64,000 nucleotides of DNA. It comes from Pirellulales bacterium. GTDB lineage: Bacteria; Planctomycetota; Planctomycetia; Pirellulales; Thermoguttaceae. Made by a program: the position numbers and the translations under genes. Under the pieces are notes generated by a model, which saw nothing but the letters and a program-made list of their open reading frames with translations, ran no database searches and had not been told where the DNA came from. Location: NCBI GenBank assembly GCA_016936015.1, contig JAFGPV010000085.1, positions 18,963 to 82,962 of the forward strand, given 5' to 3'. Positions 32,286 to 41,447 of the stretch are shown one piece after another (the first letter of the stretch is position 1; every line of letters starts with the position of its first letter).

Positions 32286-33620
32286 TCAAGGTTCGACGGG
32301 CGGGAAAGCCGTCGCAGGACCTTTTTCCGGCGAAATAAATAGTTCTGCCCCCTTTTTTGCACAGAGCAGCCACACGGCGAACGACGCCACGCTGAGCGGC
32401 ATTAAAATGGTATAGGACCAGGGCAGACGGAGGAGGAGGAAGAGTTTCTCGAAGGTCTTTTCCACGTCGCCGGAGCCGAGCAAGCCGATCAGGATGCAGG
32501 TGGTCAGCATCCAGAGGCGGTTTCTTTTCGCGGCAAAACTGACCGTCACCGCCCAGGCGGCCGAGGGGGCGAGGATGCCGTAGGTGAGTTGCTCGCTGCC
32601 GGGACCGAACAACAACTGCCACGCGGCCCAGATCGAGAGCACCAGCGTGAGGAAATAGCCGGTTGTCTTTCGAGAGTCGAGGGTCGAAGGTCGAGGGTCG
32701 AGAATCGAGATGTGAGATTCGACCATCGACCATCGACCTTCGACTTTCGACCTTCGACTCTCCGCATTCCGTACCCCCAGCCGCCGCCACTGCACGAAAC
32801 ACCATACCCAGACCATCGCCCCGGTGGCGAGTTGCAGGACGTGATAGCCGATGGGGGAGACCGGCGGCCAAACGTTTTCCCAGATCGTCCAGGCGTCGCG
32901 GTAACCGGTCCAGCAGCGCTGTTGCTGAAAACCGGTCAGGCTTACGTACCATTCGCAGTACTGGCCGAGCACCACCGACGGCGGCCGGGTGAGGAAGGGG
33001 AGCAGCGCCAGCACGACGGCAACGGCGAGGAATCGCCCTAGAAGCTCCTTCGGCCAAAAAGTTATCAGCAACAGGACGATCGCCAGCGGCCAGAGCTTGA
33101 TGTACACCGGCAGGGCCAGCAGCACCGCCGCCACCCACCACCGCCGCCGGACGATTGCGGAACAGGCGAAGATCACCAGGGCGATCAGCAGCGAGTTGCT
33201 CTGAGCCGACCAGATCCCGGAGGCGGAAACCAAGAGCGCCAGGCCAAAAAACGTTGCCCTCCGCCCCTCCGGCCAGTCGCCGGGCAGTAGGTCGCGGACC
33301 ATCGCCGTCAAGGCGGTAAAGAGCGTGCCGACGCTCAGCAGGTTCCACAAACAGCCCCCCAGCCACCGCGGCAGCACGGCCAGCGGCGTAAAGAGGATTG
33401 CAAAGGTCGGCGAATACCGGTAGATGTCCTTCAGATCGGGCAGGTATTCGTGCAGGGGAAGGTCCTGCCACCAGCGCATCGAACCCGCCGCCAGGATTGG
33501 GAAGACGGAGTGGGCGTCAGTCTCTGCGCTGGACTGCACAATCGCCTTGACGCACACCGCCACGGCAAAGGCGATCCACAGTCCGTGAACCACCCCCAGC
33601 GGCAGACTGTGTTTATTCAA
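32286..33620 (-). CDS. DUF2029/GT87-like polytopic membrane protein
   Basis: A 444-residue protein with about ten membrane helices and repeated aromatic loop motifs (LHEYLPDLKDIYRYSPTFAILFTPLAVLPRWLGGCLWN, a pattern of the GT-C mannosyltransferase-like DUF2029 family). Such enzymes use polyprenyl-phosphate sugars at the outer membrane face. A segment of about 33 residues near 290-325 (RRSKVEGRWSMVESHISILD and following) is encoded by a heptamer array (32669-32763) that reads through in frame between two membrane helices. The exact substrate is unknown. It is the first gene of the long minus-strand run ending at 23.2 kb, with a 110-base gap before the ABC ATPase. Confidence 0.75.
   Translation of the reverse strand: MNKHSLPLGVVHGLWIAFAVAVCVKAIVQSSAETDAHSVFPILAAGSMRWWQDLPLHEYLPDLKDIYRYSPTFAILFTPLAVLPRWLGGCLWNLLSVGTLFTALTAMVRDLLPGDWPEGRRATFFGLALLVSASGIWSAQSNSLLIALVIFACSAIVRRRWWVAAVLLALPVYIKLWPLAIVLLLITFWPKELLGRFLAVAVVLALLPFLTRPPSVVLGQYCEWYVSLTGFQQQRCWTGYRDAWTIWENVWPPVSPIGYHVLQLATGAMVWVWCFVQWRRLGVRNAESRRSKVEGRWSMVESHISILDPRPSTLDSRKTTGYFLTLVLSIWAAWQLLFGPGSEQLTYGILAPSAAWAVTVSFAAKRNRLWMLTTCILIGLLGSGDVEKTFEKLFLLLRLPWSYTILMPLSVASFAVWLLCAKKGAELFISPEKGPATAFPPVEP
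32669..32763. repeat. TCGAGGG/TCGACCN inverted heptamer array (in frame)
   Basis: G-rich half: CGAGAGTCGAGGGTCGAAGG and following units; C-rich half: TCGACCATCGACCATCGACC and following units. On the minus strand the array encodes SRRSKVEGRWSMVESHISIL and following residues, keeping the frame open. Confidence 0.93.
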
Positions 33621-33785
33621 GGAAATTCCCCCTGGGCAGCGGAAGAAAAATCCCTGATGAGGGATGTATCAAATAGCGCTCCGTAGTTGGCGAAAGGATG
33701 AACGCCGGCGGTCATGCATCCCAACCGGCCCGTCGCCTCTGATGCCGAGATGAAACAGCGTGCACGCACCGGACTGATTGGCTCC

Positions 33786-34241
33786 CTATTCGGGATGGTA
33801 ACCGACCGGGACGAACTGGCCGTAGTCGTCCACCTCCACCGTTATGCCGTAAGGCAGGACACAAGAATCGCCGTTGTAATCTTCCATTGTGTACTTGGCG
33901 GGATCTTTGCAAAGGTAAGTGATTCTGGCGCCCGGGAAAACCAGGAGTGATTCGGACTCCCGGTATTCCATATTGCTGTTCTTCCCCAATCGCAAATTCT
34001 CGCCGTCAACACCGACAATCTCGGCCTTCGTGGTTGTCTTTTTGACGTCGTGCGGAGTAGCCGGCCGTTTCCGGGGCTTCGAGACGTACCCCGTGCCTTC
34101 CGGCCAAGAACACGTTGATTGACCACAGCCCGGCAGCATCACCCCCGCGGAAGCCAGGAACGCGAGCAGCATCCAAAGGCGTCCCGCGCAAAGAAGACCA
34201 CCGCCGTTGGCGGGCGTCGGTTTTGAGCAATTCCGGCACAT
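33786..34241 (-). CDS. Hypothetical lipoprotein
   Basis: A 151-residue protein starting at ATG 34239-34241, which has AAAGGA upstream; the longer open frame is non-native. The N-terminal segment LWMLLAFLASAGVMLPGC is a lipoprotein signal with lipobox. The mature part (about 110 residues) is charged with two beta-rich halves (GVDGENLRLGKNSNMEYRES, GITVEVDDYGQFVPVG). No family is recognised. A second lipoprotein gene lies just upstream on the same strand. Confidence 0.72.
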   Translation of the reverse strand: MCRNCSKPTPANGGGLLCAGRLWMLLAFLASAGVMLPGCGQSTCSWPEGTGYVSKPRKRPATPHDVKKTTTKAEIVGVDGENLRLGKNSNMEYRESESLLVFPGARITYLCKDPAKYTMEDYNGDSCVLPYGITVEVDDYGQFVPVGYHPE

Positions 34242-34353
34242 AATGCACGTCCTTTTATGAATTGACTTCCATCGCTGGGATGGATTTTTTTGAAAGACCC
34301 GTCGGCGCGCCTTTTCAGAAAGCGCGGGGACTCCGCCGGGGCGGATCGGTTTC

Positions 34354-34791
34354 CTATAAACTCTCGGGCAATTTCGAATCCTCCGGGACGGTGAACGTTC
34401 CCGCCTGATAGGTCTTGCCAAAGACCCTCACGTCACCTGGGATCGTGATCGTCAAACCCGGCGGGGCCAAGAGATGCCCGGACGTTGGGGTCAAGAGGAT
34501 GATTTGGCGGGGCAAAAACTTTTTTCCCCCGACTAAGACTTCGTCCTTGACGCCGACCACGAAGACGGCGCCCGGCAGAGTATGCGTCATCTTGCCTCCC
34601 TGGATCCCCACAAGGCCCCCGACGAGAAATTTCGAGGGATCCTCCCGATCCACTTCCTGAATGACGGCGAAGGCATCCTTGCCGTACTCAAGCCCCCGGT
34701 CTCCTCGGGGAAGCGGGTTTTTCCCACAACTCACGGAGAAAACAAGAATCGCCGCCGGGACGAAACGTGCCAAAGCATGCCACCCGCTCAT
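34354..34791 (-). CDS. Hypothetical lipoprotein
   Basis: 145 residues from ATG 34789-34791, preceded by GGGAGGTG 6 bases away. Residues 1-22 (LARFVPAAILVFSVSC) form a lipoprotein signal with Cys at the lipobox. The rest is a small beta-rich domain (LVGGLVGIQGGKMTHTLPGA, DEVLVGGKKFLPRQIILL, LTITIPGDVRVFGKTYQAGT). The family is unknown. It is co-oriented with the next lipoprotein gene, suggesting one transcript. Confidence 0.75.
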   Translation of the reverse strand: MSGWHALARFVPAAILVFSVSCGKNPLPRGDRGLEYGKDAFAVIQEVDREDPSKFLVGGLVGIQGGKMTHTLPGAVFVVGVKDEVLVGGKKFLPRQIILLTPTSGHLLAPPGLTITIPGDVRVFGKTYQAGTFTVPEDSKLPESL

Positions 34792-34941
34792 GGGAACACC
34801 TCCCTTCATATCCAACTTATCGTGCGCTCGGCTTTCCTGGAATCATCAATCTACTCGCCTGCCAAGATGCTGTCAAAGGGCCGGCCGCATTGAAGTACAA
34901 TCCAGGATGAGCAATAAGAGCGGGCGGGCGGCAGCAGCCTT

Positions 34942-35013
34942 TTCGTCATTTGTCATTCTTTCGTCATTCGGATTTCGTTCTTCGTCCTTTTCCCTGCTTA
35001 GCCGCAAGCGGCT
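34942..35013. repeat. TCGTCATT-type heptamer array plus 14-bp palindrome
   Basis: Units of the type TCGTCATTTGTCATTCTTTCG at 34942-34985, then the palindrome AGCCGCAAGCGGCT at 35000-35013, ending at the thiC stop codon. The same palindrome (AAGCCGCTTGCGGCTT) lies inside the array upstream of cheB. Confidence 0.6.
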
Positions 35014-36315
35014 TTACCCCTCATCCTTCACCATCTGCCGCAGTTCGGCGGTGGTCTTCATCGCGCAGAACTTCGGGCCGCACATGCTGCAATAGGGCGT
35101 TTGGCCACTGTCCGAGGCGGCCAGCGACTCTGCGCGCATCCGTTGGGCGGTCTCCGGATCGAGGGAGAGCCGGAACTGCGTCTCCCAGTCGAAGGCGAAC
35201 CGGGCGCGGCTCAGGGCGTCGTCGCGGTCCCGGGCCCCGGCCCGGCCCCGGGCGACGTCGGCCGCATGGGCCGCGATCTTGTAGGCGATCACCCCCTGCC
35301 GCACGTCGTCCAGGTCCGGCAACCCGAGGTGCTCCTTGGGCGTAACGTAACAGAGCATCGCCGCGCCGTACCAGGCGGCCAGCGCCGCCCCGATCGCGCT
35401 GGTGATGTGGTCGTAGCCGGGGGCCACGTCGGTGACCACCGGCCCGAGGACGTAGAACGGGGCCTCGTCGCACCACTCCCTTTCCAGCCGGACGTTCCGC
35501 TCGATCTGGTCCATCGGCACGTGGCCCGGCCCTTCGATCATCACCTGGCAGCCCTGCTGCCGGCCGCGTCGGGCCAGTTCGCCCATCACCTTAAGCTCGG
35601 CAAACTGGGCGGCGTCGCAGGCGTCGGCCAGGCAGCCGGGACGCAGCCCGTCGCCTAAGCTCCAGGTCACGTCGTACTGCCGCATGATCGCGCAGAGGTC
35701 GTCGAAGTGCGTGTAGAAGGGATTTTCCAAATTGTGGGCGGCCATCCACTTGGCCGCCAGCGAGCCGCCCCGGCTGACGATCCCGGTGACGCGGTTCTTC
35801 GTAAGGGGGACTTGATCTTTCAGCAAGGCGCAGTGGACGGTCATGTAATCGACGCCCTGCCGGGCCTGCTGTTCGACCACGTCGATAAAGTCCTGCGGCT
35901 TCAGGTCGGCCACGTCGTCCAACGGCTCGACGGCCTGGTAGATCGGCACGGTCCCCACCGGACAGGCGGCGGCCTGGATGATCCGCTCCCGGACGGCGTC
36001 GATCTCCGCGCCGGTGGAGAGGTCCATCACGGTGTCCGCCCCGTATTTGACGGCGGCAAACAGTTTTTCCAGTTCGCAGCGGGGATTGCTCGACAGCGAC
36101 GACTTGCCGAGGTTGGCGTTGATCTTTGTCCGGGCGGCCACGCCGATGCCGATCGGCTCCAGCCCCTTCTCGACGTGGACCGTATTGGCCGGAATGACCA
36201 TCCGCCCCCGGGCGACCTCGTCGCGGACGACGTCCGCCGCCAGCCCTTCACTCTGGGCGACGAATTCCATCTGCGGCGTAATCTCGCCCTGCCGGGCGCG
36301 TTCGAGTTGGGTCAT
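35014..36315 (-). CDS. thiC: Phosphomethylpyrimidine synthase (ThiC)
   Basis: A 433-residue radical-SAM-like enzyme of the short ThiC form. Landmarks are [20 protein letters not shown] near residue 40, [51 protein letters not shown] and [20 protein letters not shown]. The C-terminal [4Fe-4S] site is CSMCGPKFC. It converts aminoimidazole ribotide to the pyrimidine of thiamine. No TPP riboswitch is seen upstream, where one is frequent in other phyla. A G-poor heptamer stretch ends directly before the ATG, and there is no Shine-Dalgarno sequence. Confidence 0.95.
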   Translation of the reverse strand: MTQLERARQGEITPQMEFVAQSEGLAADVVRDEVARGRMVIPANTVHVEKGLEPIGIGVAARTKINANLGKSSLSSNPRCELEKLFAAVKYGADTVMDLSTGAEIDAVRERIIQAAACPVGTVPIYQAVEPLDDVADLKPQDFIDVVEQQARQGVDYMTVHCALLKDQVPLTKNRVTGIVSRGGSLAAKWMAAHNLENPFYTHFDDLCAIMRQYDVTWSLGDGLRPGCLADACDAAQFAELKVMGELARRGRQQGCQVMIEGPGHVPMDQIERNVRLEREWCDEAPFYVLGPVVTDVAPGYDHITSAIGAALAAWYGAAMLCYVTPKEHLGLPDLDDVRQGVIAYKIAAHAADVARGRAGARDRDDALSRARFAFDWETQFRLSLDPETAQRMRAESLAASDSGQTPYCSMCGPKFCAMKTTAELRQMVKDEG

Positions 36316-36774
36316 GGGGTGGGGATTTTGAGGATTAGGGATTTAGGAATTTTGGATTGGAGTTTTCGGTTGGTTTTTTGGGTAACGACGGAGCCGTTTT
36401 GTAAACTTCGGGGGGATGTCGCGGGGGGTGGTTGGCGAGGGGTGAGGAATGGGTCAATAGCGGCGCGTAATGCAAAGGGAAATTGTACATGCGTACACCA
36501 TCTCGCATCGACGAGCATAACCGAAAAGGCGGCCAATTTCAAGGGGGAAAATCGGCCGGGTTTCCATTTTCAGCTATCCTCACAGCATTGTATACGAAAA
36601 GGCGGGTTGATTTCGAGCGGGGTGGGGGGGATTTTTTCGTCAAATCACAAATTGCCAGATTCTCGAAATATAGTTACATTCATGATGAGGGGATTGATTT
36701 CAGCGACGGTCAGACCAAGAGATTGATTATCTGTTGCCTCCTGGGCTTTACTCTATTTCCGGAAAATACAAGCC
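36316..36774. other. Intergenic region with heptamer array (36316-36372) upstream of thiC
   Basis: Between divergent genes. The first 57 bases are degenerate units (GGGATTT, GGATTAG, GGAATTT), which read C/A/T-rich on the thiC strand and abut its ATG. The remainder (36373-36774) shows AT-rich stretches that probably hold promoters. No riboswitch or RNA gene is recognised. Confidence 0.6.
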
Positions 36775-37632
36775 ATGAGCAGGCGTTCCCTCCGCCGGCG
36801 GATCGTTCTGATGCGCGTCGCCGGCGTCGTTTTGCCCCTTATCGGATTGGCAATCGGCTGGTATTGGTTCTACTACCTGGGCCCCCTGCGGCGGATTTAT
36901 GATCCTTCGTGGTATCGGCAACGCTCGAAAACCGCTTATTGGGAAGAGTGCCAGAAGTGCATACGTCGGTCCAGATGGTATCACAATGCGGGTTCTGACG
37001 TTGGACGATTTGGCGATAAACAATGGTGTGAATGGATTATGAATCACATTCAACCACGTGAAGACATCAGCAGTTGTTTTGCGGGACACAAAAGCTCTGC
37101 GCTGCGGAAGTTGACGAACCAAGACGCGGGAGACACGGCCGAGGCCTGGCTTGCCTGGTGGGAGCGGAACAAATCGAAAACGCAGGAGGATTGGATCCGC
37201 GAAGGATTCCGGAAGTACGGAATCGAGATCGAAAAACCGCTGACTCGTTCGAATGTGATCGCGCTGTTGAAAATGACGCCCTCCTTGGACGAAGAGAAGA
37301 GCAAGGTGCCCAGTTACGTCCAATACAACGCCTTCCGCTGGCTCCGCGACAGCGATTTCGATCCTGCAACGTTCACGGTCGAAGATTTATCTTCCCCGGA
37401 CGGCGACGAGGTGCTCCAGGGCCTGATTCGTTTTTCGCGTCTTTCCGGCGTCTATCCAAAATATGAAGGTTTGGGGGTGCTCCGCCTCGGCAAACCGCCC
37501 GAGGAAAGCCATCTCATGCCGGAGATGGCAACGTTGAAATTTCGACTGATGATGGATGCCTTGATCTTTGGGCCGGTCTGTATAGGGGCGCTGTTGTTTT
37601 GGATGTCTTTTCGGTTGCGGCGACGGGAGTAA
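36775..37632 (+). CDS. Hypothetical two-helix membrane protein
   Basis: A 285-residue protein with one helix near the N-terminus (VAGVVLPLIGLAIGWYWFYYL) and one near the C-terminus (FGPVCIGALLFWMSF). Between them is a soluble, charged domain of about 230 residues rich in Trp and Tyr (WYHNAGSDVGRFGDKQWCEW, AWLAWWERNKSKTQEDWIRE). No family is recognised. Its stop is 2 bases from the convergent rpsA stop. No clear Shine-Dalgarno sequence precedes the ATG. Confidence 0.6.
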   Translation: MSRRSLRRRIVLMRVAGVVLPLIGLAIGWYWFYYLGPLRRIYDPSWYRQRSKTAYWEECQKCIRRSRWYHNAGSDVGRFGDKQWCEWIMNHIQPREDISSCFAGHKSSALRKLTNQDAGDTAEAWLAWWERNKSKTQEDWIREGFRKYGIEIEKPLTRSNVIALLKMTPSLDEEKSKVPSYVQYNAFRWLRDSDFDPATFTVEDLSSPDGDEVLQGLIRFSRLSGVYPKYEGLGVLRLGKPPEESHLMPEMATLKFRLMMDALIFGPVCIGALLFWMSFRLRRRE

Positions 37633-37634
37633 GT

Positions 37635-39431
37635 TTAGCTTGACTCCTCTTCGCTCTCGCTGACGACGGGCATTTTGATCAGGGGGCCGCTGTCGTCGCC
37701 GACGCCGCCCTTCAACTCGGTGGTGTCGATCGAGGTGCTCTCGAGTTTCTTTTCGGCGGCGGCTTCCTCTTCGGCGGCCCATTCCACGCGCTTCCGCGAC
37801 AGTCCGATCTTCCGCTCGTCGGGATCGACCCGGAGGACCTTGACCTCGATCACCTCGCCCACCTTGACCACGTCTTCGGGATTATCGACCTTGTGATCGG
37901 CCAGTTCGGAGATGTGCAGTAGTCCTTCGAGGCCTTCCTCGAGTCCGACGAAGACGCCGAAGTTGGTGATTTTGGTGACGGGGCCTTGGACGATCTGGCC
38001 CGGCTGGTAGCGGGTGGGGATGCCGCCGGCCCAGGGATCGTCGGCCAACTGCTTCAGGCCCAGGGCAATCCGCCGCCGTTCCTGATCGACCGAGAGGACG
38101 CGGCACTCCAACTCCTGGCCCTTCTGGACCATCTCGTTGGGATGGCTGATCTTCCGGGTCCACGACATGTCGCTGACGTGCAGCAGTCCGTCGATCCCCT
38201 CCTCGATCTCGATGAACGCGCCGTAATTGGTCAGGTTCCGCACGATCCCCTTGACGATGCTCTCCGGCGGGTAGCGGTCCATGACGCGGTCCCAGGGATT
38301 TTCCTGGGTCTGCTTCATGCCGAGCGAGATTTCCTGTTTTTCCTTGTCGATTTTCAGCACCACGACCTCGATTTCGTCGTTCGGCTGGACCAGCTCGTTG
38401 GGATGGCTGATCCGCCGGGTCCACGACATCTCGCTGATGTGGACCAGGCCCTCGATCCCCTCTTCGAGTTTGACGAACGCCCCGTAGGTCATCACGTTGA
38501 CCACCGAGCCTTTGATCTTTGAGCCGACCGGATATTTGTCCTCGACCGACTCCCAGGGGCTGGGCATCCGCTGCTTGAGTCCCAGGGCGATTTTTTCCTT
38601 GTCGTAGTCGATGTGCAGGATGACGATTTCCAGTTCCTGGTCCAGCGAGAGCATTTCGGAGGGGTGGTTGATGCGTCCCCAACTCATGTCGGTGATGTGC
38701 AGCAGGCCGTCGATGCCGCCGAGATCGACGAAGGCGCCGAACTCGGCGATATTCTTGACCACGCCCTTGCGGCGCTGGCCGATCTCCAGTTCGGACAGCA
38801 ACTGGGCCTTCTTTTCGGCCCGTTCCGACTCGATCAAGGCCCGGCGGCTGACGACGATGTTCCGCCGCGCTTCGTCGATTTTCAGCACCACGCACTGGAT
38901 CACCCGGTTGATGTAGTCGCCGATGTCGGCCGGCCGGCGGATGTCGACCTGGCTGGCCGGCAGAAAGACGTTCACGCCGATGTCGACCAACAGTCCGCCC
39001 TTGATCTTCCGCGTCACCAGTCCGGTCACCACGTTCCCCTCCCGGACCGTCTCCATGACCTTCATCCAGTCTTCGATCTTCTTCGCCTTCCGCTTGCTCA
39101 GTGTGATCATCCCCCGAGAGTCGTCGACCAGGCCGTGGATGTCCTCGACGTCCTCGATCAGCACGCGGACGATGGAGCCCGGCTCGGGCAGCGATTCGCC
39201 CTCGTCCCACTCGCTGCGGAAGACGATGCCTTCGCTCTTGTAGCCGACGTCGACCAGCACGTATTCGTCTTCCAGACGGAGGACCTTGCCCTCGACGATC
39301 TTGTTCAAGTCGAGTTCCTGGGTCGTCCAGTCGATTTCCTCCAACGCCCGGCCTTCCGAGGCGTCGGCAAGTTCCGTCAGCAGTTCGTCTTCGCTGAGAT
39401 CCAACGACCGAATGAGATTGCGATTGACCAT
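37635..39431 (-). CDS. rpsA: 30S ribosomal protein S1
   Basis: A 598-residue protein starting MVNRNLIRSLDLSEDELLTE at 39429-39431; the preceding hydrophobic open codons are not used. Six S1 RNA-binding domains can be read: VEGKVLRLEDEYVLVDVGYKSEG, VVTGLVTRKIKGGLLVDIGVN, RKGVVKNIAEFGAFVDLGGIDGLLH, IKGSVVNVMTYGAFVKLEEG, VKGIVRNLTNYGAFIEIEEG and VQGPVTKITNFGVFVGLEEG. S1 binds mRNA leaders and helps the ribosome initiate on messages without a strong Shine-Dalgarno sequence, which matters here because many genes have none. The C-terminal 60 residues are acidic and disordered. Confidence 0.95.
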   Translation of the reverse strand: MVNRNLIRSLDLSEDELLTELADASEGRALEEIDWTTQELDLNKIVEGKVLRLEDEYVLVDVGYKSEGIVFRSEWDEGESLPEPGSIVRVLIEDVEDIHGLVDDSRGMITLSKRKAKKIEDWMKVMETVREGNVVTGLVTRKIKGGLLVDIGVNVFLPASQVDIRRPADIGDYINRVIQCVVLKIDEARRNIVVSRRALIESERAEKKAQLLSELEIGQRRKGVVKNIAEFGAFVDLGGIDGLLHITDMSWGRINHPSEMLSLDQELEIVILHIDYDKEKIALGLKQRMPSPWESVEDKYPVGSKIKGSVVNVMTYGAFVKLEEGIEGLVHISEMSWTRRISHPNELVQPNDEIEVVVLKIDKEKQEISLGMKQTQENPWDRVMDRYPPESIVKGIVRNLTNYGAFIEIEEGIDGLLHVSDMSWTRKISHPNEMVQKGQELECRVLSVDQERRRIALGLKQLADDPWAGGIPTRYQPGQIVQGPVTKITNFGVFVGLEEGLEGLLHISELADHKVDNPEDVVKVGEVIEVKVLRVDPDERKIGLSRKRVEWAAEEEAAAEKKLESTSIDTTELKGGVGDDSGPLIKMPVVSESEEESS

Positions 39432-39820
39432 AAAACACAAAAGAAGGGGTTGGGAGGCGACGGCTAGAGCGCAGAAAAGGATTAGAAGAAACCGCAAGGA
39501 TTCATTCGCGCCGTCCACCTCGGGACCATCATCCCGCCGATCCGGTCCTTCGACGCCGAGGGACTCCTGCGAACCGATGGGAACCGCTCACTATATCACG
39601 TTCCATCGGTCGAAACAACATCCCAGGATGTGTAATGCCCCTTTCGAGTGGTGTTTTTTACGTTTTTCTAGTAAATCGCAAGTCCTTTTTCAGGTTTAGG
39701 TTGGAGTAACCGTCTGGAGCGCAAGTTTGTATAGTCCATAATAGGGGTGTCGCGATGGGCTTCTGGGTAAAATAAAATAGACCGCGTTGAGTGATTTTTA
39801 CACACAACGTTATACGAACC
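39432..39820. other. Intergenic region between rpsA and protoporphyrinogen oxidase
   Basis: A 389-base divergent region. The 39430-39650 part is the rpsA leader and the 39650-39820 part precedes the oxidase gene. No repeat or RNA gene is obvious. AT-rich blocks near 39655 and 39770 may be promoters. Confidence 0.4.
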
Positions 39821-41260
39821 ATGACACAGCCCGACCTCAGTTCGCCGCGCATCGCCGTCGTCGGCGGGGGAATTGCCGGGCTGGCGGCTGCACATCGGGC
39901 GGTGGAACTCGATCCGCGATGCCAGGTGACGCTGTTCGAGGCCGGGCCGAGGCCGGGGGGGGTGATTTCCACCTTGCACCGCGACGGGTTCCAGGTCGAA
40001 CGGAGCGCCGACAACTTCATCACCACCGTCCCCTTCGGGCTGCACCTCTGCAAGCGGCTGGGCCTGGGCGAGGAGCTGATTTCGACCAATCCGGCCTTCC
40101 GCCGGACGTTCGTCGTCCGCCGCAACCGGCTCCGGCCGCTGCCGGACGGCTTTCTGATGATGGCCCCCACGCGGCTCTGGCCGCTGGCGGTCACGCCGCT
40201 GTTAAGCCCCTGGGGAAAACTTCGGGCGGCCTGCGAATACTTCATTCCTCCCCGAACGGACGACGCCGACGAGAGCATGGCCGACTTCGTCCGCCGGCGA
40301 TTGGGAAACGAGGTCTTCGACCGGCTCGTCGAGCCGCTGGTCTCGGCCGTCTACGCCGCCGACATGCAGCGGCTCAGCGTGCTGGCCACGCTCAGCCGTT
40401 TCCGCGAAATGGAACGCGACCACGGCAGCCTGATCCGCGCCATGCGCCGGCAGATCAAGCATCGGCCCAAGGGCCACCCCGGCGAGAGCGGCGCCCGCTA
40501 CAGCCTGTTCGTCACCCTCCGCGACGGACTCTCGCGACTGGTCGAAACCCTGACGTCCCGGCTGCCGGCGGATTCCATTCGGCTCAATACGCCGATCGAA
40601 AAGATCGAACTCCATGATGGAAAATGGCGACTGTTTTTTCCAACCCATCCCTCATCCCTCATCCCTCATCCCTCCGACTTCGACGCCCTGATCCTGGCCA
40701 CGCCCTCGTGGATGACCGCGCGGCTTCTGGAACCGGTCGATTCCACGCTGGCCGGGGAACTGGCCGCCATCCGGCACGAGGGGACGGCCATCGTCTCGCT
40801 GGGCTATTCGGACCGGCAGATTGGGCATCCGCTGGACGGCATGGGGGCCGTGATGCCGGCCGTCGAGCAGAGTCCGATCCTGGCCGTCAGTTTCAGCAGT
40901 CGGAAGTATCCGCATCGGGCGCCGCCGGGAAAGACGCTGCTAAGGGTCTTCGTCGGCGGTTCGCGCCGGCCGGATCTGGCCGAGATGCCCGACGATGCCC
41001 TGCTGCCGCTGGTCCTCCGGCACGTCGAAAAGATTCTGCACGTCCGCGGCGCGCCGGGATTTATCGACCTTGCCCATTGGCCCCGCACCATGCCGCAGTA
41101 TCACGTGGGCCATAAAGACCGGATCGCCCGCATCGAAACCCGGATCGCCACCCTGCCCCGGCTCCGGCTTGCCGGCAACGCCTATCACGGCGTCGGCATC
41201 CCCGACTGCATCCACAGCGGCGAAACGGCCGCGGAACGGATCCTCGCGGATTTTTCGTAA
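39821..41260 (+). CDS. hemY: Protoporphyrinogen oxidase (HemY/PPOX type)
   Basis: A 479-residue FAD enzyme from ATG 39821. FAD-binding IAVVGGGIAGLAAAHRAVEL occupies residues 10-29, followed by PRPGGVISTLHRDGFQVERS and ADNFITTVPFGLHLCKRLGLGEEL. Near the end is LAGNAYHGVGIPDCIHSGETAA, the typical FAD-clamping C-terminus. It oxidises protoporphyrinogen IX (or coproporphyrinogen III) late in haem synthesis. About 12 residues (HPSSLIPHPSD, residues about 275-287) are encoded by an in-frame CATCCCT heptamer array, located between the substrate-binding and FAD domains. A true enzyme tolerating this insertion would be informative; an alternative is that it has lost activity. Confidence 0.88.
   Translation: MTQPDLSSPRIAVVGGGIAGLAAAHRAVELDPRCQVTLFEAGPRPGGVISTLHRDGFQVERSADNFITTVPFGLHLCKRLGLGEELISTNPAFRRTFVVRRNRLRPLPDGFLMMAPTRLWPLAVTPLLSPWGKLRAACEYFIPPRTDDADESMADFVRRRLGNEVFDRLVEPLVSAVYAADMQRLSVLATLSRFREMERDHGSLIRAMRRQIKHRPKGHPGESGARYSLFVTLRDGLSRLVETLTSRLPADSIRLNTPIEKIELHDGKWRLFFPTHPSSLIPHPSDFDALILATPSWMTARLLEPVDSTLAGELAAIRHEGTAIVSLGYSDRQIGHPLDGMGAVMPAVEQSPILAVSFSSRKYPHRAPPGKTLLRVFVGGSRRPDLAEMPDDALLPLVLRHVEKILHVRGAPGFIDLAHWPRTMPQYHVGHKDRIARIETRIATLPRLRLAGNAYHGVGIPDCIHSGETAAERILADFS
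40645..40674. repeat. CATCCCT heptamer array inside PPOX gene (in frame)
   Basis: Four consecutive CATCCCT heptamers encode HPSSLIPHPS. The frame continues. It is the shortest and most perfect of the heptamer arrays. Confidence 0.93.
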
Positions 41261-41447
41261 TTATTGCCAGGGCACAACTTACGAAGTCACACGATTTGCT
41301 TTTAGATATTCTCCAGCTTCTCTATTTTACCCTACCCGAATATCTGGCAAAAATGTTCTCAGCGGTCAAGCCCTAGTCGATATAGACAAGGAACTCGTAG
41401 GAGTGCGCTTCCAGTCTGCGCAGTCTGTTAATTAGCAGGTAAAGATT

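Noticed and set aside
35014..36774. TPP riboswitch for thiC
   Set aside because: I looked for the conserved CUGAGA and ACCUGA-type motifs upstream of thiC and saw none; the leader is a heptamer array.
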